Assembly: GCF_004519295.1 (NCBI RefSeq)
Contig: NZ_SOZH01000001.1
Span: forward strand, 124,001-188,000
Reading direction: 5' to 3'
Source of the DNA: Cellulosimicrobium funkei
Lineage (GTDB): Bacteria; Actinomycetota; Actinomycetes; Actinomycetales; Cellulomonadaceae
DNA: 64,000 bases
Below the pieces are notes generated by a model. The model saw only the letters and a program-made list of their open reading frames with translations, made no database searches and was not told where the DNA came from. Numbering within the stretch: the stretch's first letter is position 1; each line of letters opens with the position of its first letter. Shown here piece by piece: positions 35,105-43,357 of the stretch. Made by a program: the position numbers and the translations under genes.

Positions 35105-35920
35105 TCAGGGCTCGACGCGCCATCGACGAGTCGCCTGAGCCCGCGGGGAGAGCGTCACCGACACGAGGGCAAGGATCACCACTCCCACGTTGGCGGCGAG
35201 GGTGCCCGCCCAGGTCGTCGGCGGGATGCCGAGGGTGAAGCTGGCGGCGTTGAACACCGTGTGGGTGAGGATGCACAGGAGCACCCCGTTCGTGTCCGCC
35301 ACCCGGAAGATCGCGCCGTAGAGGAAGCGGAACGCCATGACCTGGACCGCGAACATCCAGAAGTCGATCTGACCGGACTCGTGGTTCGTGCCGGGAATGA
35401 AGAAGAGCGGCACGTGCCAGAGGAGCCAGATGATCCCGACCACCAGCGAGGACGGGACGAACCCCCACCGCCGATCGAGCCCGGGTTGCAGCGCGGTCAT
35501 CCAGCCGGCCTCCTCCATGCCGCCGATGACGAGGTTGCCCGGCAGGGACAGGAAGAACATGAACCACGGGAGCGCGTGCGCTGACGGTCCGGAGACCAGC
35601 AGGTGGAGCGCGAAGTACAGCGCGAGCGCGGAGAGGGCGAGCAGAAACCCCGCGGGACGGCCACGGACGGCGAAGACGAGCCGCAGCCACTCCCGGAGGC
35701 CTGAGACCCTCCGGTTCGCTCGCAGGACGACGTAGGAGGCGATCGCGGGCGAGAGGATGTAGAGCGCGAACGGCACGTTCGCCAGGAGCTCGGGAACCGT
35801 GGTGACGACGTTGTGCACCTCGTAGCCGGAGCGGGCCGCCACGATCAGACCGCCGGAGAGCCCGTAGGCGATGAGGAACGTGAGCGTCACGAACTGGCGA
35901 GCGATCCGTGCGTCCGTCAC
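35105..35920 (-). CDS. CPBP-family intramembrane metalloprotease
   Basis: 271 residues from a GTG at 35920. About seven or eight membrane helices. CPBP (CAAX protease and bacteriocin-processing, Abi) motifs are present: G-M-E-E-A-G-W-M (motif 1, paired glutamates), L-L-W-H-V-P-L-F-F (motif 2, His) and L-T-H-T-V-F-N-A (motif 3, His). These place the glutamates and histidines for zinc binding within the membrane. Bacterial members are tied to peptide maturation, immunity or protein secretion; no substrate is encoded nearby. It is the first apparently native gene to the right of the mobile-element region. Confidence 0.85.
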   Translation of the reverse strand: MTDARIARQFVTLTFLIAYGLSGGLIVAARSGYEVHNVVTTVPELLANVPFALYILSPAIASYVVLRANRRVSGLREWLRLVFAVRGRPAGFLLALSALALYFALHLLVSGPSAHALPWFMFFLSLPGNLVIGGMEEAGWMTALQPGLDRRWGFVPSSLVVGIIWLLWHVPLFFIPGTNHESGQIDFWMFAVQVMAFRFLYGAIFRVADTNGVLLCILTHTVFNAASFTLGIPPTTWAGTLAANVGVVILALVSVTLSPRAQATRRWRVEP

Positions 35921-36086
35921 CCCGCAACGATAGGGCCGGCACCGCAGGCGGACGCCGCTCGTCCAGGAGCGCGGCTCGACGTCGGCGCGAGGGGCCCGGA
36001 CGACAGCCGCACGTCGTCGGTGGGCGCGGCCGTCCGGTCGCTGCTGCGGACGAGGTGCGGTCGGGACGGCGGGTCGTCGTCCGCCG

Positions 36087-36830
36087 TCAGCCCGCGACCG
36101 CCATGCGCGCGAGCGCCCGGGCGGCGCGCTCCGTGACGACGGCGAGCGACGCGCCGACGTGGTGGTGCAGGGCGGTGCGGGCCTCGGGGAGCCGGTCGGC
36201 GAGCACGAGCTCGAGGATCCGGACGTGCTCGTCGACGGTGCTGCGCACGCGCTCGTCCTCGACGAAGTCGTACCGCCGCACGGCGCGGACCTTCTCGTTG
36301 ACCTCGACGAGCGCCTGCGTCATCCGCTCGTTCCCGGCCGCGCGGGACAGCGCCGTGTGGAAGCGCTCGTCGAGCAGCACGAAGCCGGGGTCCGGCCGGG
36401 GAGGGGTGGCGCGGAGCTCGACCCACCGCGCGAGCTCGGCGCGCAGCACGTCCGTGTCGTGGCGCAGCCCCGGGTTCTCGATGACGCGGTCGAGGCCTCG
36501 GAGCTCGAGGGTCACGCGCAGCTCGTCGAGGTCGCGCAGCTCGGCAAGGCTCGGCACGACGACGGCGTACCCGAAGTCGGTGCGCTCGACGAGGCCGTCG
36601 GACAGCAGGCGGGACAGCGCCTCGCGCACGGGGGTGCGCGACACGCCGAACCGTCGGCCGAGCTTGGGCTCGGTGAGCCGTTCACGGGGGTCGATGCGCC
36701 CGTCGAGGATCTCGCCCCGCAGGCGTGCGTACACGGCGTCGCGCAGCGAGGTGGTAGCCCGTTCCGACGCGGTGACGACGTCCGTGCGGGCGCCCGGGTC
36801 GTCGGGCCGGGGCCCGGTCCGTGCTCTCAC
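36087..36830 (-). CDS. GntR-family regulator, FCD type, next to urea transport genes
   Basis: About 247 residues from a GTG at 36830; the start is uncertain because no good SD is seen and a GTG at 36872 is also in frame. A winged helix at the N-terminus (L-R-D-A-V-Y-A-R-L-R-G-E-I-L-D-G-R, then F-G-V-S-R-T-P-V-R-E-A-L-S-R-L) is followed by an all-helical FCD ligand domain (D-E-R-F-H-T-A-L-S-R-A-A-G-N, V-D-E-H-V-R-I-L-E-L-V). The conserved Asp and His residues of FCD metal or acid binding are present. It lies 61 bp after urtE on the same strand, so it may be the last gene of the urea cluster and its regulator. GTATAC motifs upstream of urtA and ureA are possible targets. Confidence 0.85.
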   Translation of the reverse strand: MRARTGPRPDDPGARTDVVTASERATTSLRDAVYARLRGEILDGRIDPRERLTEPKLGRRFGVSRTPVREALSRLLSDGLVERTDFGYAVVVPSLAELRDLDELRVTLELRGLDRVIENPGLRHDTDVLRAELARWVELRATPPRPDPGFVLLDERFHTALSRAAGNERMTQALVEVNEKVRAVRRYDFVEDERVRSTVDEHVRILELVLADRLPEARTALHHHVGASLAVVTERAARALARMAVAG

Positions 36831-36891
36831 CGTCCGCACGCGTCGTGCCGTCGGTCGCCGGTGGCCACCCACCGCCCCGCGAGCACGGTGC

Positions 36892-37584
36892 CTACACCGC
36901 CATCGCCGCGCGCACGCTGTGCTCGGCGGCCTCGCCGCCCGCGCCGCGGCTCGTCACGCGCCCGGACTGCAGGACAACGTAGTCGCGTGCCGCGCCGAGC
37001 GCGAACCCGACGTGCTGCTCGACGAGCAGCACGGACAGCCCGCCCGCGTCGGTGAGCGTGAGGATCGCGTCCTCGATCTCCGTGACGACGGACGGCTGGA
37101 TGCCCTCGGTGGGCTCGTCGAGCACGAGCACGCGCGGGCCGGTGAGGAGGGCGCGCGCGATGGCGAGCTGCTGGCGCTGCCCGCCGGACAGGAGCCCCGC
37201 CCGCCGGCCGAGCAGCCCGCGCAGGGCGGGGAACAGGTCGAGCGCCTCGTCGAGGCGGCGCGGCCCCTCGCGCGACGTGTCGGCGACGAGCTGGAGGTTC
37301 TCCCGCGCCGTGAGGTCGCCGAACGACTGCTGCCCCTGCGGCACGTACGCGAGACCGCGCCGCACGCGCTGGTGGGTCGGGAGGCGGGTGAGGTCCTCGC
37401 CGTCGAGCACGACGCTCCCCGACCGAGCCTTGAGCAGCCCGAGCGCGGTGCGCAGGAGCGTCGTCTTGCCGGCGCCGTTGTGCCCGAGCACGGCGGCGAC
37501 GCCACCGGCGGGCACGGTGACGTCGACGCCGTGGAGCACCATGGTCCGGCCGTAGCCGGCGTGCAGGCCCGTGAGCTCGAGCAT
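36892..37584 (-). CDS. urtE: Urea ABC transporter ATPase UrtE
   Basis: 230 residues; the ATG at 37584 overlaps the urtD stop. It is an ABC ATPase of the LivF/UrtE type: Walker A G-H-N-G-A-G-K-T-T, signature L-S-G-G-Q-R-Q-Q-L-A-I-A-R-A, Walker B V-L-V-L-D-E-P-T-E-G-I-Q-P, and the UrtE-like ending V-E-Q-H-V-G-F-A. Together with UrtD it powers urea uptake through UrtB and UrtC. Naming as urt rather than liv rests on the gene order urtABCDE, the UrtA-type binding protein and the urease genes immediately upstream. Confidence 0.92.
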   Translation of the reverse strand: MLELTGLHAGYGRTMVLHGVDVTVPAGGVAAVLGHNGAGKTTLLRTALGLLKARSGSVVLDGEDLTRLPTHQRVRRGLAYVPQGQQSFGDLTARENLQLVADTSREGPRRLDEALDLFPALRGLLGRRAGLLSGGQRQQLAIARALLTGPRVLVLDEPTEGIQPSVVTEIEDAILTLTDAGGLSVLLVEQHVGFALGAARDYVVLQSGRVTSRGAGGEAAEHSVRAAMAV

Positions 37585-38552
37585 CACGCCTCCTTCTCGT
37601 CGGTCGTCGGGGCCGACGACGTCGGCGCCGCGCCCCGTCGTCGGGCACCGCGGGTCGCGCCCGCGCTGCCGAGGTAGACCTCCTGCACGCGCGGGTCGGC
37701 CTGGACCTCGGCGTACGTGCCCTCGGCGAGCACCTGCCCGAGGTGCAGCACGGTCACCGAGGACGCGAACGCCCGCAGGAACTCCATGTCGTGCTCGACG
37801 ACCACGACGGTCCGCTGGGCGCCGATGCGTCGCAGCAGCTCTCCCGTCTGCTCGCGCTCGGCCTGGCTCATGCCGGCGACGGGCTCGTCGAGGAGCAGCA
37901 GCCGCGCGTCCTGGACGAGCAGCATGCCGATCTCGAGCCACTGCTTCTGCCCGTGCGCGAGGATCCCCGCCTGGACGTCGCGCAGGTGGGCGAGCCCGAC
38001 GGTCTCCAGCGCCTGCTCGACGGCCGCGGGGGTCGAGGACCGGCGGCGCAGCAGCGTGAGCGGGCCCCGGCCGGCGCCGGCCGCGATGTCGAGGTTCTGC
38101 AGCACGCTCAGCTCCTCGAAGACGCTCGCGGTCTGGAACGTGCGCCCGACGCCCGCCCGCGCGATGCGGTGCGTCTTCTTCCCGAGGAGCTCGACGCCCC
38201 CGAACTGCACCGAGCCGGACGCCGTGGCGAGACCGGTGATCGCGTCGACGATCGTCGTCTTGCCCGCGCCGTTGGGCCCGATGAGGAAGCGCAGGTCACC
38301 CGCGGTGACGGTGAGGTCGACGCCCTGGACGGCGACGAACCCGTCGAACTCGACGCGCAGCCCCCGGACCTGGAGGTAGTCGTGGCGGAAGCGCGAGTCG
38401 TCGACGCCGAGGACGGCCTGCGCGGCCTCCAGGTCGAGGCCGTCGCCCGCGACGCCGGTCTCGAGGACGGCGGCGCCGAGCGTCTCCAGGTCGTTCGCCG
38501 CGTTCGCCGCGTTCGCCGCGTCCGCGGCGGGCTCGGTGGGTCGGGTGGTCAT
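37584..38552 (-). CDS. urtD: Urea ABC transporter ATPase UrtD
   Basis: 322 residues from the ATG at 38552, which overlaps the urtC stop (ATGA). LivG/UrtD-type ATPase: Walker A G-P-N-G-A-G-K-T-T, G-V-G-R-T-F-Q-T-A-S-V-F as in UrtD, and Walker B L-L-L-L-D-E-P-V-A-G-M-S. The signature motif reads A-H-G-Q-K-Q-W-L-E-I, the variant usual in UrtD. It has an N-terminal extension of about 70 residues with a low-complexity A-A-N repeat produced by three 9-bp GTTCGCCGC units (38493-38519 on the plus strand), and a basic C-terminal tail. Both are absent from most homologues. Confidence 0.92.
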   Translation of the reverse strand: MTTRPTEPAADAANAANAANDLETLGAAVLETGVAGDGLDLEAAQAVLGVDDSRFRHDYLQVRGLRVEFDGFVAVQGVDLTVTAGDLRFLIGPNGAGKTTIVDAITGLATASGSVQFGGVELLGKKTHRIARAGVGRTFQTASVFEELSVLQNLDIAAGAGRGPLTLLRRRSSTPAAVEQALETVGLAHLRDVQAGILAHGQKQWLEIGMLLVQDARLLLLDEPVAGMSQAEREQTGELLRRIGAQRTVVVVEHDMEFLRAFASSVTVLHLGQVLAEGTYAEVQADPRVQEVYLGSAGATRGARRRGAAPTSSAPTTDEKEA

Positions 38553-39772
38553 GCGGTCCTCCCGGTGGTCGCGGGGTCGTGGTCGACGGCGGTCGTCCCC
38601 GCGGTGGCCGACCCGCCCGCGGCGGTGGCGCCGCCCCGGCGAGCGTCCTCCGAGGCGGCGTCGCCTGCCGGGGCGGGGCCGCCGTCGGGCACGGGGGTGG
38701 CGCGCGACCGGCGCCGTCGCGTGAACAGCTCGGCGAGGCCGCCGGGCAGGAACGCGACGACGAGGATGAACAGCGCGCCCTGCGCGTAGATCCAGCCGGA
38801 CGGGAACGTCTCGGACAGGCTCGTCTGCGCCCAGCTCACGGCGACGGACCCGAGCACCGGCCCGAGCAGGGTGGCCCGGCCGCCGATCGCGACCCCGATG
38901 AGGAAGCCGATCGACGGCACGACCCCCACGTCGGCGGGCGAGACGATCCCGACGATCGGCACGAACAGCGCACCGCCCACGGCGGCCATGAAGGCGGCGA
39001 CGGCGTACGCGACGACCTTGACCTTCGCGGGGTCGTAGCCGAGGAACCGCACGCGGTTCTCCTGGTCGCGCACGGCGACGAGCAGCTCGCCGAAGCGCGA
39101 CACCATGAGCTGGCGCGCGACCGCGACCATGACGAGGAGGGCCCCGGCGGCGAGGAAGAAGAGCATCCGCTTGTTCACGGGGTCGGCGAGGTCGTACCCG
39201 AAGAACGAGCGGAACCCGTTGAGGCCGTTGGTGCCGCCCGTCGTCGCCTGCTGGCCGACGAGGAGGATCGCGAACGCGGCGGCGAGCGCCTGCGAGAGGA
39301 TCGCGAAGTACGCGCCCCGGACGCGTCGCGTGAAGACGGCGAACCCGAGCAGCGCGGCGAGGCCCGCGGGTACGACCACGATGGCGAGGATCGTCACGAC
39401 GGGCGACCGGAACGGCTCCCACCAGCCCGGGACCTCGCCCGAGCCGTAGAGCATCATGAAGTCCGGGACGCCGTCCGGCCCGGCGTCCGCGAGCTTGAGG
39501 TGCATCGCCATGAGGTACGCGCCGAGGCCGAAGAACACGCCCTGGCCGAGCGTGAGCATCCCGCCGCGGCCCCACGCGAGCCCGATGCCGACGGCGACCA
39601 TGGCGAGGCACAGGAACTTCCCCAGCAGGCCGAGCCGGAACGTGGAGAGCGTCGCGGGCGCGACGGCGAACAGCAGGACCGCGGCGACGGCGAACCCGAC
39701 GACGACGCGGGCGCGCGACGAGCGGTACAGGGCGGCGAGCCGCGACGGGCTCCCGGTCGTGACGGCGGTCAT
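38549..39772 (-). CDS. urtC: Urea ABC transporter permease UrtC
   Basis: 407 residues from the ATG at 39772. LivM/UrtC-type permease with about nine or ten membrane helices. Typical blocks are G-I-G-L-A-W-G-R-G-G-M-L-T-L-G-Q-G-V-F-F-G-L-G, R-V-R-G-A-Y-F-A-I-L-S-Q-A, G-T-N-G-L-N-G-F, and a conserved loop E-N-R-V-R-F-L-G-Y-D-P. The C-terminal 45 residues (after T-R-R-R-R-S) are a disordered Gly/Ala/Pro-rich cytoplasmic tail not needed for the fold. It overlaps urtB and urtD by four bases at each end, so translation of the set is coupled. Confidence 0.93.
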   Translation of the reverse strand: MTAVTTGSPSRLAALYRSSRARVVVGFAVAAVLLFAVAPATLSTFRLGLLGKFLCLAMVAVGIGLAWGRGGMLTLGQGVFFGLGAYLMAMHLKLADAGPDGVPDFMMLYGSGEVPGWWEPFRSPVVTILAIVVVPAGLAALLGFAVFTRRVRGAYFAILSQALAAAFAILLVGQQATTGGTNGLNGFRSFFGYDLADPVNKRMLFFLAAGALLVMVAVARQLMVSRFGELLVAVRDQENRVRFLGYDPAKVKVVAYAVAAFMAAVGGALFVPIVGIVSPADVGVVPSIGFLIGVAIGGRATLLGPVLGSVAVSWAQTSLSETFPSGWIYAQGALFILVVAFLPGGLAELFTRRRRSRATPVPDGGPAPAGDAASEDARRGGATAAGGSATAGTTAVDHDPATTGRTA

Positions 39773-40653
39773 GCGAGGCTCCTCGTCCGGACCGACACGA
39801 GGCCCTGGGGTCGCACCTGGAGGAAGACGACGATGACGACGAACACGAGCACCTTGGCGATGCTCGCGGTCGTCGAGTACTCGAAGGTGGCCTGGAGCAG
39901 CCCGAGCGCGAACGCCGCGACGACCGTGCCCTTGATCTGCCCGATGCCGCCCGCCACGACGACGAGGAACGCGTCGACGACGTAGCTCGTCCCGAGCGTG
40001 GGCCCGATGGACCCGAGCAGGGTGAGCGCGACGCCCGCGATCCCCGCGAGGCCCGAGCCGACGAAGAACGTGAGGCGGTCGGTCGCGCGGGTGGAGACCC
40101 CGCTCGCCTCGGCGAGGTCCCGGTTCTGCACGACGGCGCGGATCCGCCGCCCGAGCGGCGTCACCTTGAGCACGACGGCCAGCGCGACGACCGCGACGAC
40201 GGCGAGCGCCAGGATGAACACGCGCGTCTTCGGGACGGCGAGGCCGAACAGGTCGACGGCGCCGCTCAGCCAGGCGGGGGCACGCACGTCGACGTTGGGG
40301 GCGCCGAACACGTCGCGCGCGACCTGCTGGAGCACGAGCGCGACGCCCCAGGTCACGAGCAGGGTGTCGAGCGGCCGCTTGTACATGCGGTGGATGAGCG
40401 TCGCCTCGAGCAGCAGGCCCAGCAGCCCGCCGACGAGGAACCCGAGCGGCAGCGACACGAGGAGCGAGAGCCCGGCGTTCCCGACGACCCCCTGCACGAC
40501 GAACGCCGTGTAGGCGCCCGCCATCATGAACTCGCCGTGCGCCATGTTGATGACGCCCATCTGACCGAACGTGAGCGCCAGCCCGAGGGCGGCGAGGAGC
40601 AGGACCGAGCCGAGGCTCAGGCCCGCGAAGAGCTGCGAGAACAGCACGTCCAT
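39769..40653 (-). CDS. urtB: Urea ABC transporter permease UrtB
   Basis: 294 residues from the ATG at 40653. LivH/UrtB-type permease with about eight membrane helices. Characteristic segments are G-L-A-L-T-F-G-Q-M-G-V-I-N-M-A-H-G-E-F-M-M-A-G-A-Y near the N-terminus, R-M-Y-K-R-P-L-D-T-L-L-V-T-W-G, and the ATPase-contact region with R-A-V-V-Q-N-R-D-L-A-E-A-S-G-V. The N-x-A-H-G-E-F-M-M-A-G-A-Y form is typical of UrtB. About 255 bp separate it from urtA, and that gap holds a hairpin terminator and an inverted-repeat element, so urtB-E may be made at a lower level than urtA. Confidence 0.93.
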   Translation of the reverse strand: MDVLFSQLFAGLSLGSVLLLAALGLALTFGQMGVINMAHGEFMMAGAYTAFVVQGVVGNAGLSLLVSLPLGFLVGGLLGLLLEATLIHRMYKRPLDTLLVTWGVALVLQQVARDVFGAPNVDVRAPAWLSGAVDLFGLAVPKTRVFILALAVVAVVALAVVLKVTPLGRRIRAVVQNRDLAEASGVSTRATDRLTFFVGSGLAGIAGVALTLLGSIGPTLGTSYVVDAFLVVVAGGIGQIKGTVVAAFALGLLQATFEYSTTASIAKVLVFVVIVVFLQVRPQGLVSVRTRSLA

Positions 40654-40734
40654 GGGCGGTACGCCTTCCGGTGGGTGCGTGCGAGGGGGCAGGGTGCCGC
40701 GTGCGGCGACGTGACGGGAGAGGCGGGGAGCGGG

Positions 40735-40868
40735 GTGTGAGCGCCGGGTCGTGGCGGGTCTGGCCGAGGGAGACTCCGTAGTGAGCTTGCGAACGGAGGA
40801 GGATCCCGACCGAGAACACGGGAGCCCGCGAGGAACGAGCGGGAGGATGGTAGACCCGGCGCTCACAC
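40735..40868. repeat. 134-bp element with perfect 16-bp inverted ends between urtA and urtB
   Basis: GTGTGAGCGCCGGGTC at 40735-40750 is exactly complementary to 40853-40868. Inside lie smaller stems: CTCCGT/ACGGAG, CCCG/CGGG and CCCGC/GCGGG, the first and third each followed by a GGA-type stretch. It could be a folded leader RNA controlling urtB expression or a small mobile repeat. I do not recognise an RNA family. Confidence 0.5.
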
Positions 40869-40876
40869 CCCGGTTG

Positions 40877-40898
40877 CCGCCGGGCTCGAGCCCGGCGG
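40877..40898. terminator. Intercistronic hairpin after urtA
   Basis: A 22-bp perfect palindrome with arms CCGCCGGGCTC and GAGCCCGGCGG, 11 bases after the urtA stop as read on the minus strand. It probably attenuates read-through into urtB and stabilises the urtA message. Confidence 0.65.
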
Positions 40899-40908
40899 GC
40901 CTCCCCGA

Positions 40909-42174
40909 CTACGAGAGGCCCTCGGCCCAGTCGTAGCCCTCGAGGTACGGGTCGGGCTCGATCGGCTCGCCCGAGCTCCACTCGGTGTAGATGAGGCCGT
41001 CGGGGCCGATCTTGCCGATCAGGGCGGTCTTCGCGACGTGGTGGTTGTCGCCGTTCACGGTGACGGACCCCTCCGGCGCGTCGAAGGTCACGCCGTCGGC
41101 GGCCTCCTGGACGTCGGCGACGTCGAACGACTCGGCCTTCTCGACCATGCCCTTCCACAGGTAGAGCGACGTGTACGCGGCCTCCATCGGGTCCGACGTC
41201 ACGCGGTCGGCGCCGTACTTCGCCTGGAACGCCTCGACGAACGTGGTGTTCTCCGGGCTGTCGATGGTCTGGTAGTAGTTCCAGGCCGTGAGCTGGCCCT
41301 CGACGTTCTCGATGCCGACGCCGCCGACCTCCTCCTCGGCGATCGACACCGACACGACGGGCATCGTGTCCGGGCCGAGCCCGGCGTTCTTGTACTCCTT
41401 GAAGAACGCGACGTTGGAGTCGCCGTTGAGCGTGTTGAACACGGCGTCGGCCCCGGCGGACCTCACCTTGTTGACGATCGTGGAGAAGTCGGTGTGGCCG
41501 AGGGGCGCGTACTCCTCGCCGAGGACCTCGATGCCGTGGGCCTCCGCGTAGGCGTTGATGATCTTGTTCGCGGTGCGGGGGAAGACGTAGTCGGAGCCGA
41601 CGAGGAAGATCGACGTGACGCCCTGCTCCTCGAGGTAGTCGAGCGCGGGGACGATCTGCTGGTTCGTCGTCGCGCCGGTGTAGAAGATGTTCGGCGACGA
41701 CTCGAGGCCCTCGTACTGGACGGGGTAGAACAGCAGCGAGTCCTGCGCCTCGAAGACGGGGAGCATCGCCTTGCGCGACGCGGAGGTCCAGCCGCCGAAC
41801 ACCGCGGCGACGCAGTCGCTCGTGATGAGCTTCTCCGCCTTCTCCGCGAAGACGGTGGGCTCGGACTGGCCGTCCTCCTGGACGATCTCGAGCTGCTTGC
41901 CGAGCACGCCGCCGTCGGCGTTGATCTCCTCCGCCGCGAGGGCGAGCGAGTCCGCGACGGTCTGCTCGGAGATCGCCATCGTGCCCGAGAGCGAGTTGAG
42001 GAAGCCGATCTTGACGGTGTCGCCGGAGGTGTCGACGCAGCTCTCGGCGGCGCTGGGCGTGGAGCCCCCGCCCTCGCCGGCCTCCGTCCTCGCGCCGCAC
42101 GCGGTGAGCGTGAGCGCGAGCGCGACGAGGGCGGCGGCCGGGGCGAGACGGGTCGTGGCGCGTGAAGGTGTCAC
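40909..42174 (-). CDS. urtA: Urea ABC transporter substrate-binding lipoprotein UrtA
   Basis: 421 residues from a GTG at 42174 with AAAGGA six bases upstream. A lipobox L-T-A-C at residues 23-26 anchors it outside the membrane. It belongs to the LivJ/UrtA class of periplasmic-type binding proteins. UrtA-like segments include [44 protein letters not shown], and [13 protein letters not shown]. The Y-E-G-L-E-x-S-P and S-D-Y-V-F-P-R blocks are typical of urea or short-amide binders rather than branched-chain amino-acid binders. First gene of the transport operon. Confidence 0.93.
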   Translation of the reverse strand: MTPSRATTRLAPAAALVALALTLTACGARTEAGEGGGSTPSAAESCVDTSGDTVKIGFLNSLSGTMAISEQTVADSLALAAEEINADGGVLGKQLEIVQEDGQSEPTVFAEKAEKLITSDCVAAVFGGWTSASRKAMLPVFEAQDSLLFYPVQYEGLESSPNIFYTGATTNQQIVPALDYLEEQGVTSIFLVGSDYVFPRTANKIINAYAEAHGIEVLGEEYAPLGHTDFSTIVNKVRSAGADAVFNTLNGDSNVAFFKEYKNAGLGPDTMPVVSVSIAEEEVGGVGIENVEGQLTAWNYYQTIDSPENTTFVEAFQAKYGADRVTSDPMEAAYTSLYLWKGMVEKAESFDVADVQEAADGVTFDAPEGSVTVNGDNHHVAKTALIGKIGPDGLIYTEWSSGEPIEPDPYLEGYDWAEGLS

Positions 42175-42271
42175 GAGGGTCCTTTCAGCGGGTTCTCACA
42201 GCGGGGTTCTCGGCGGGTGCCGACGGCTGCCGGACGGGCGGCCGCTCCTCGCGGGCTCCGGGTACGGGCGC

Positions 42272-42332
42272 GTATACGGCCGTGCGCCCTGCGCGGTGCC
42301 CACGGTCGTCGACGCTAGTGACGGCGTGTTTC
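42272..42332 (-). promoter_or_regulatory. urtA upstream region with GTATAC and a GlnR-box-like element
   Basis: GTATAC at 42272-42277 resembles operators of FCD-type GntR proteins and recurs upstream of ureA. Farther up, GTGAC, five bases, GTTTC (42318-42332; GAAAC-n5-GTCAC on the minus strand) resembles the nitrogen regulator GlnR box, but the spacing is one base short. Both readings are tentative. Confidence 0.25.
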
Positions 42333-42372
42333 GGGTGTTCTGCCCGGGTTGTTAACGGGGCGTGTCAGGCAG

Positions 42373-43356
42373 TCACGATCCGGTCACGCCGACCCGGGCC
42401 GTGCGACGGGCGGCGGCGCGCAGGCCCGCGCCCAGCACGCCGACGGTCAGCGCGACGACGAGCGCGACGCCGACGAGCCCTGCGACGCCGACGAAGATCC
42501 CGCCGACCTCGCCGTAGTCCGCGAGGGGTGCGCCCGCGAACGCGTGGTCGCGTGCGGCATCGGCGAACCCGACCGACTCGGCGGTCGCCTCGAGCCCGTC
42601 GGGCGTCGCCGCGGCGAACGACGACACGACGACGGCGGCGAGCAGCGCCCCGGTGCCGAGGGCGAGGACGGCGCGCCGCACCGCGGCGAGGGGGGCGGAC
42701 GGCGCGAGCGCGGGGGCCCGGCGGTCCTCGACGGCCGCGACGCCCGGCGCGCCGGCGAGCACGAGGCCGACGACCCCGGCGGTGATGAGCGCCTCGCCGA
42801 GCCCGACGAGGAGGTGCACGCCGAGCATCTGGCCGACGAGCTCGCCGACCGGGACCGGCACGGTCCCGCCGACGGCGAAGAGGCCTGCGAACACCGCGGC
42901 GGACACCGGGACGCTCACGAGCGCGCCGGCGCCGGCGGCGGCCGCGGCGCCCCGGCCGCGCGTCGCGCGGAGCACCCCGCGCGTCACCGCCCAGCCGACG
43001 AGCGTCCCGACGACGGCCATGAGGAGCACGTTCGTGCCCAGGGCGGTGAGCCCGCCGTCGGCGAACACGAGCGCCTGCACGAGCAGCACGGTGGTCACGG
43101 ACAGCACGCCGAGCCACGGCCCGACGAGCGCCGCCGCGAGCGCCCCGCCCATGAGGTGCCCGCTCGTGCCGGCGGCGACGGGGTAGTTGAGCATCTGCAC
43201 GGCGAAGACGAACCCGGTCGTCGCGGCCGTGAGCGCGACGCGCCGGGGGGTGAGGTCCTCGCGTGCCCGGTACGCGGCGTACCCGACGGCGGCGAGGGAC
43301 ACGACGGCGGTGGTCGCCGACGTGGGGTCGTCGAGGAAGTGGTCGGGGACGTGCAT
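42373..43356 (-). CDS. Nickel permease of the CbiM/NikMN type (fused M and N parts)
   Basis: 327 residues from the ATG at 43356, two bases before the ureD stop region. The N-terminus M-H-V-P-D-H-F is the metal-binding end of CbiM/NikM proteins, in which the amino group, His2 and a further His bind Ni or Co. About seven to eight membrane helices follow, with N-Y-P-V-A-A-G-T-S-G-H-L-M-G-G (third His) and G-V-H-L-L-V-G-L-G-E-A-L-I. The last 110 residues contain a CbiN-like extracellular segment (A-T-P-D-G-L-E-A-T-A-E-S-V-G-F) between two helices. It sits inside the urease operon, so nickel is the obvious substrate. No ATPase or coupling subunit is encoded beside it. Confidence 0.85.
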   Translation of the reverse strand: MHVPDHFLDDPTSATTAVVSLAAVGYAAYRAREDLTPRRVALTAATTGFVFAVQMLNYPVAAGTSGHLMGGALAAALVGPWLGVLSVTTVLLVQALVFADGGLTALGTNVLLMAVVGTLVGWAVTRGVLRATRGRGAAAAAGAGALVSVPVSAAVFAGLFAVGGTVPVPVGELVGQMLGVHLLVGLGEALITAGVVGLVLAGAPGVAAVEDRRAPALAPSAPLAAVRRAVLALGTGALLAAVVVSSFAAATPDGLEATAESVGFADAARDHAFAGAPLADYGEVGGIFVGVAGLVGVALVVALTVGVLGAGLRAAARRTARVGVTGS

Positions 43357-43357
43357 G

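Noticed and set aside
38493-38519. Nine-bp tandem repeats in urtD as a phase-variation tract
   Set aside because: The unit is a multiple of three, so copy-number change would only alter the length of the Ala-Ala-Asn tail and not switch the gene off.
40735-40868. Guanidine-type riboswitch upstream of urtB
   Set aside because: A few short strings resemble the class, but the order, spacing and orientation relative to urtB do not fit, so it is reported only as an unassigned structured element.
42318-42332. Firm GlnR box upstream of urtA
   Set aside because: Spacing between the half-sites is five rather than six bases, and the second pair of half-sites is not evident. Kept only as a weak note.
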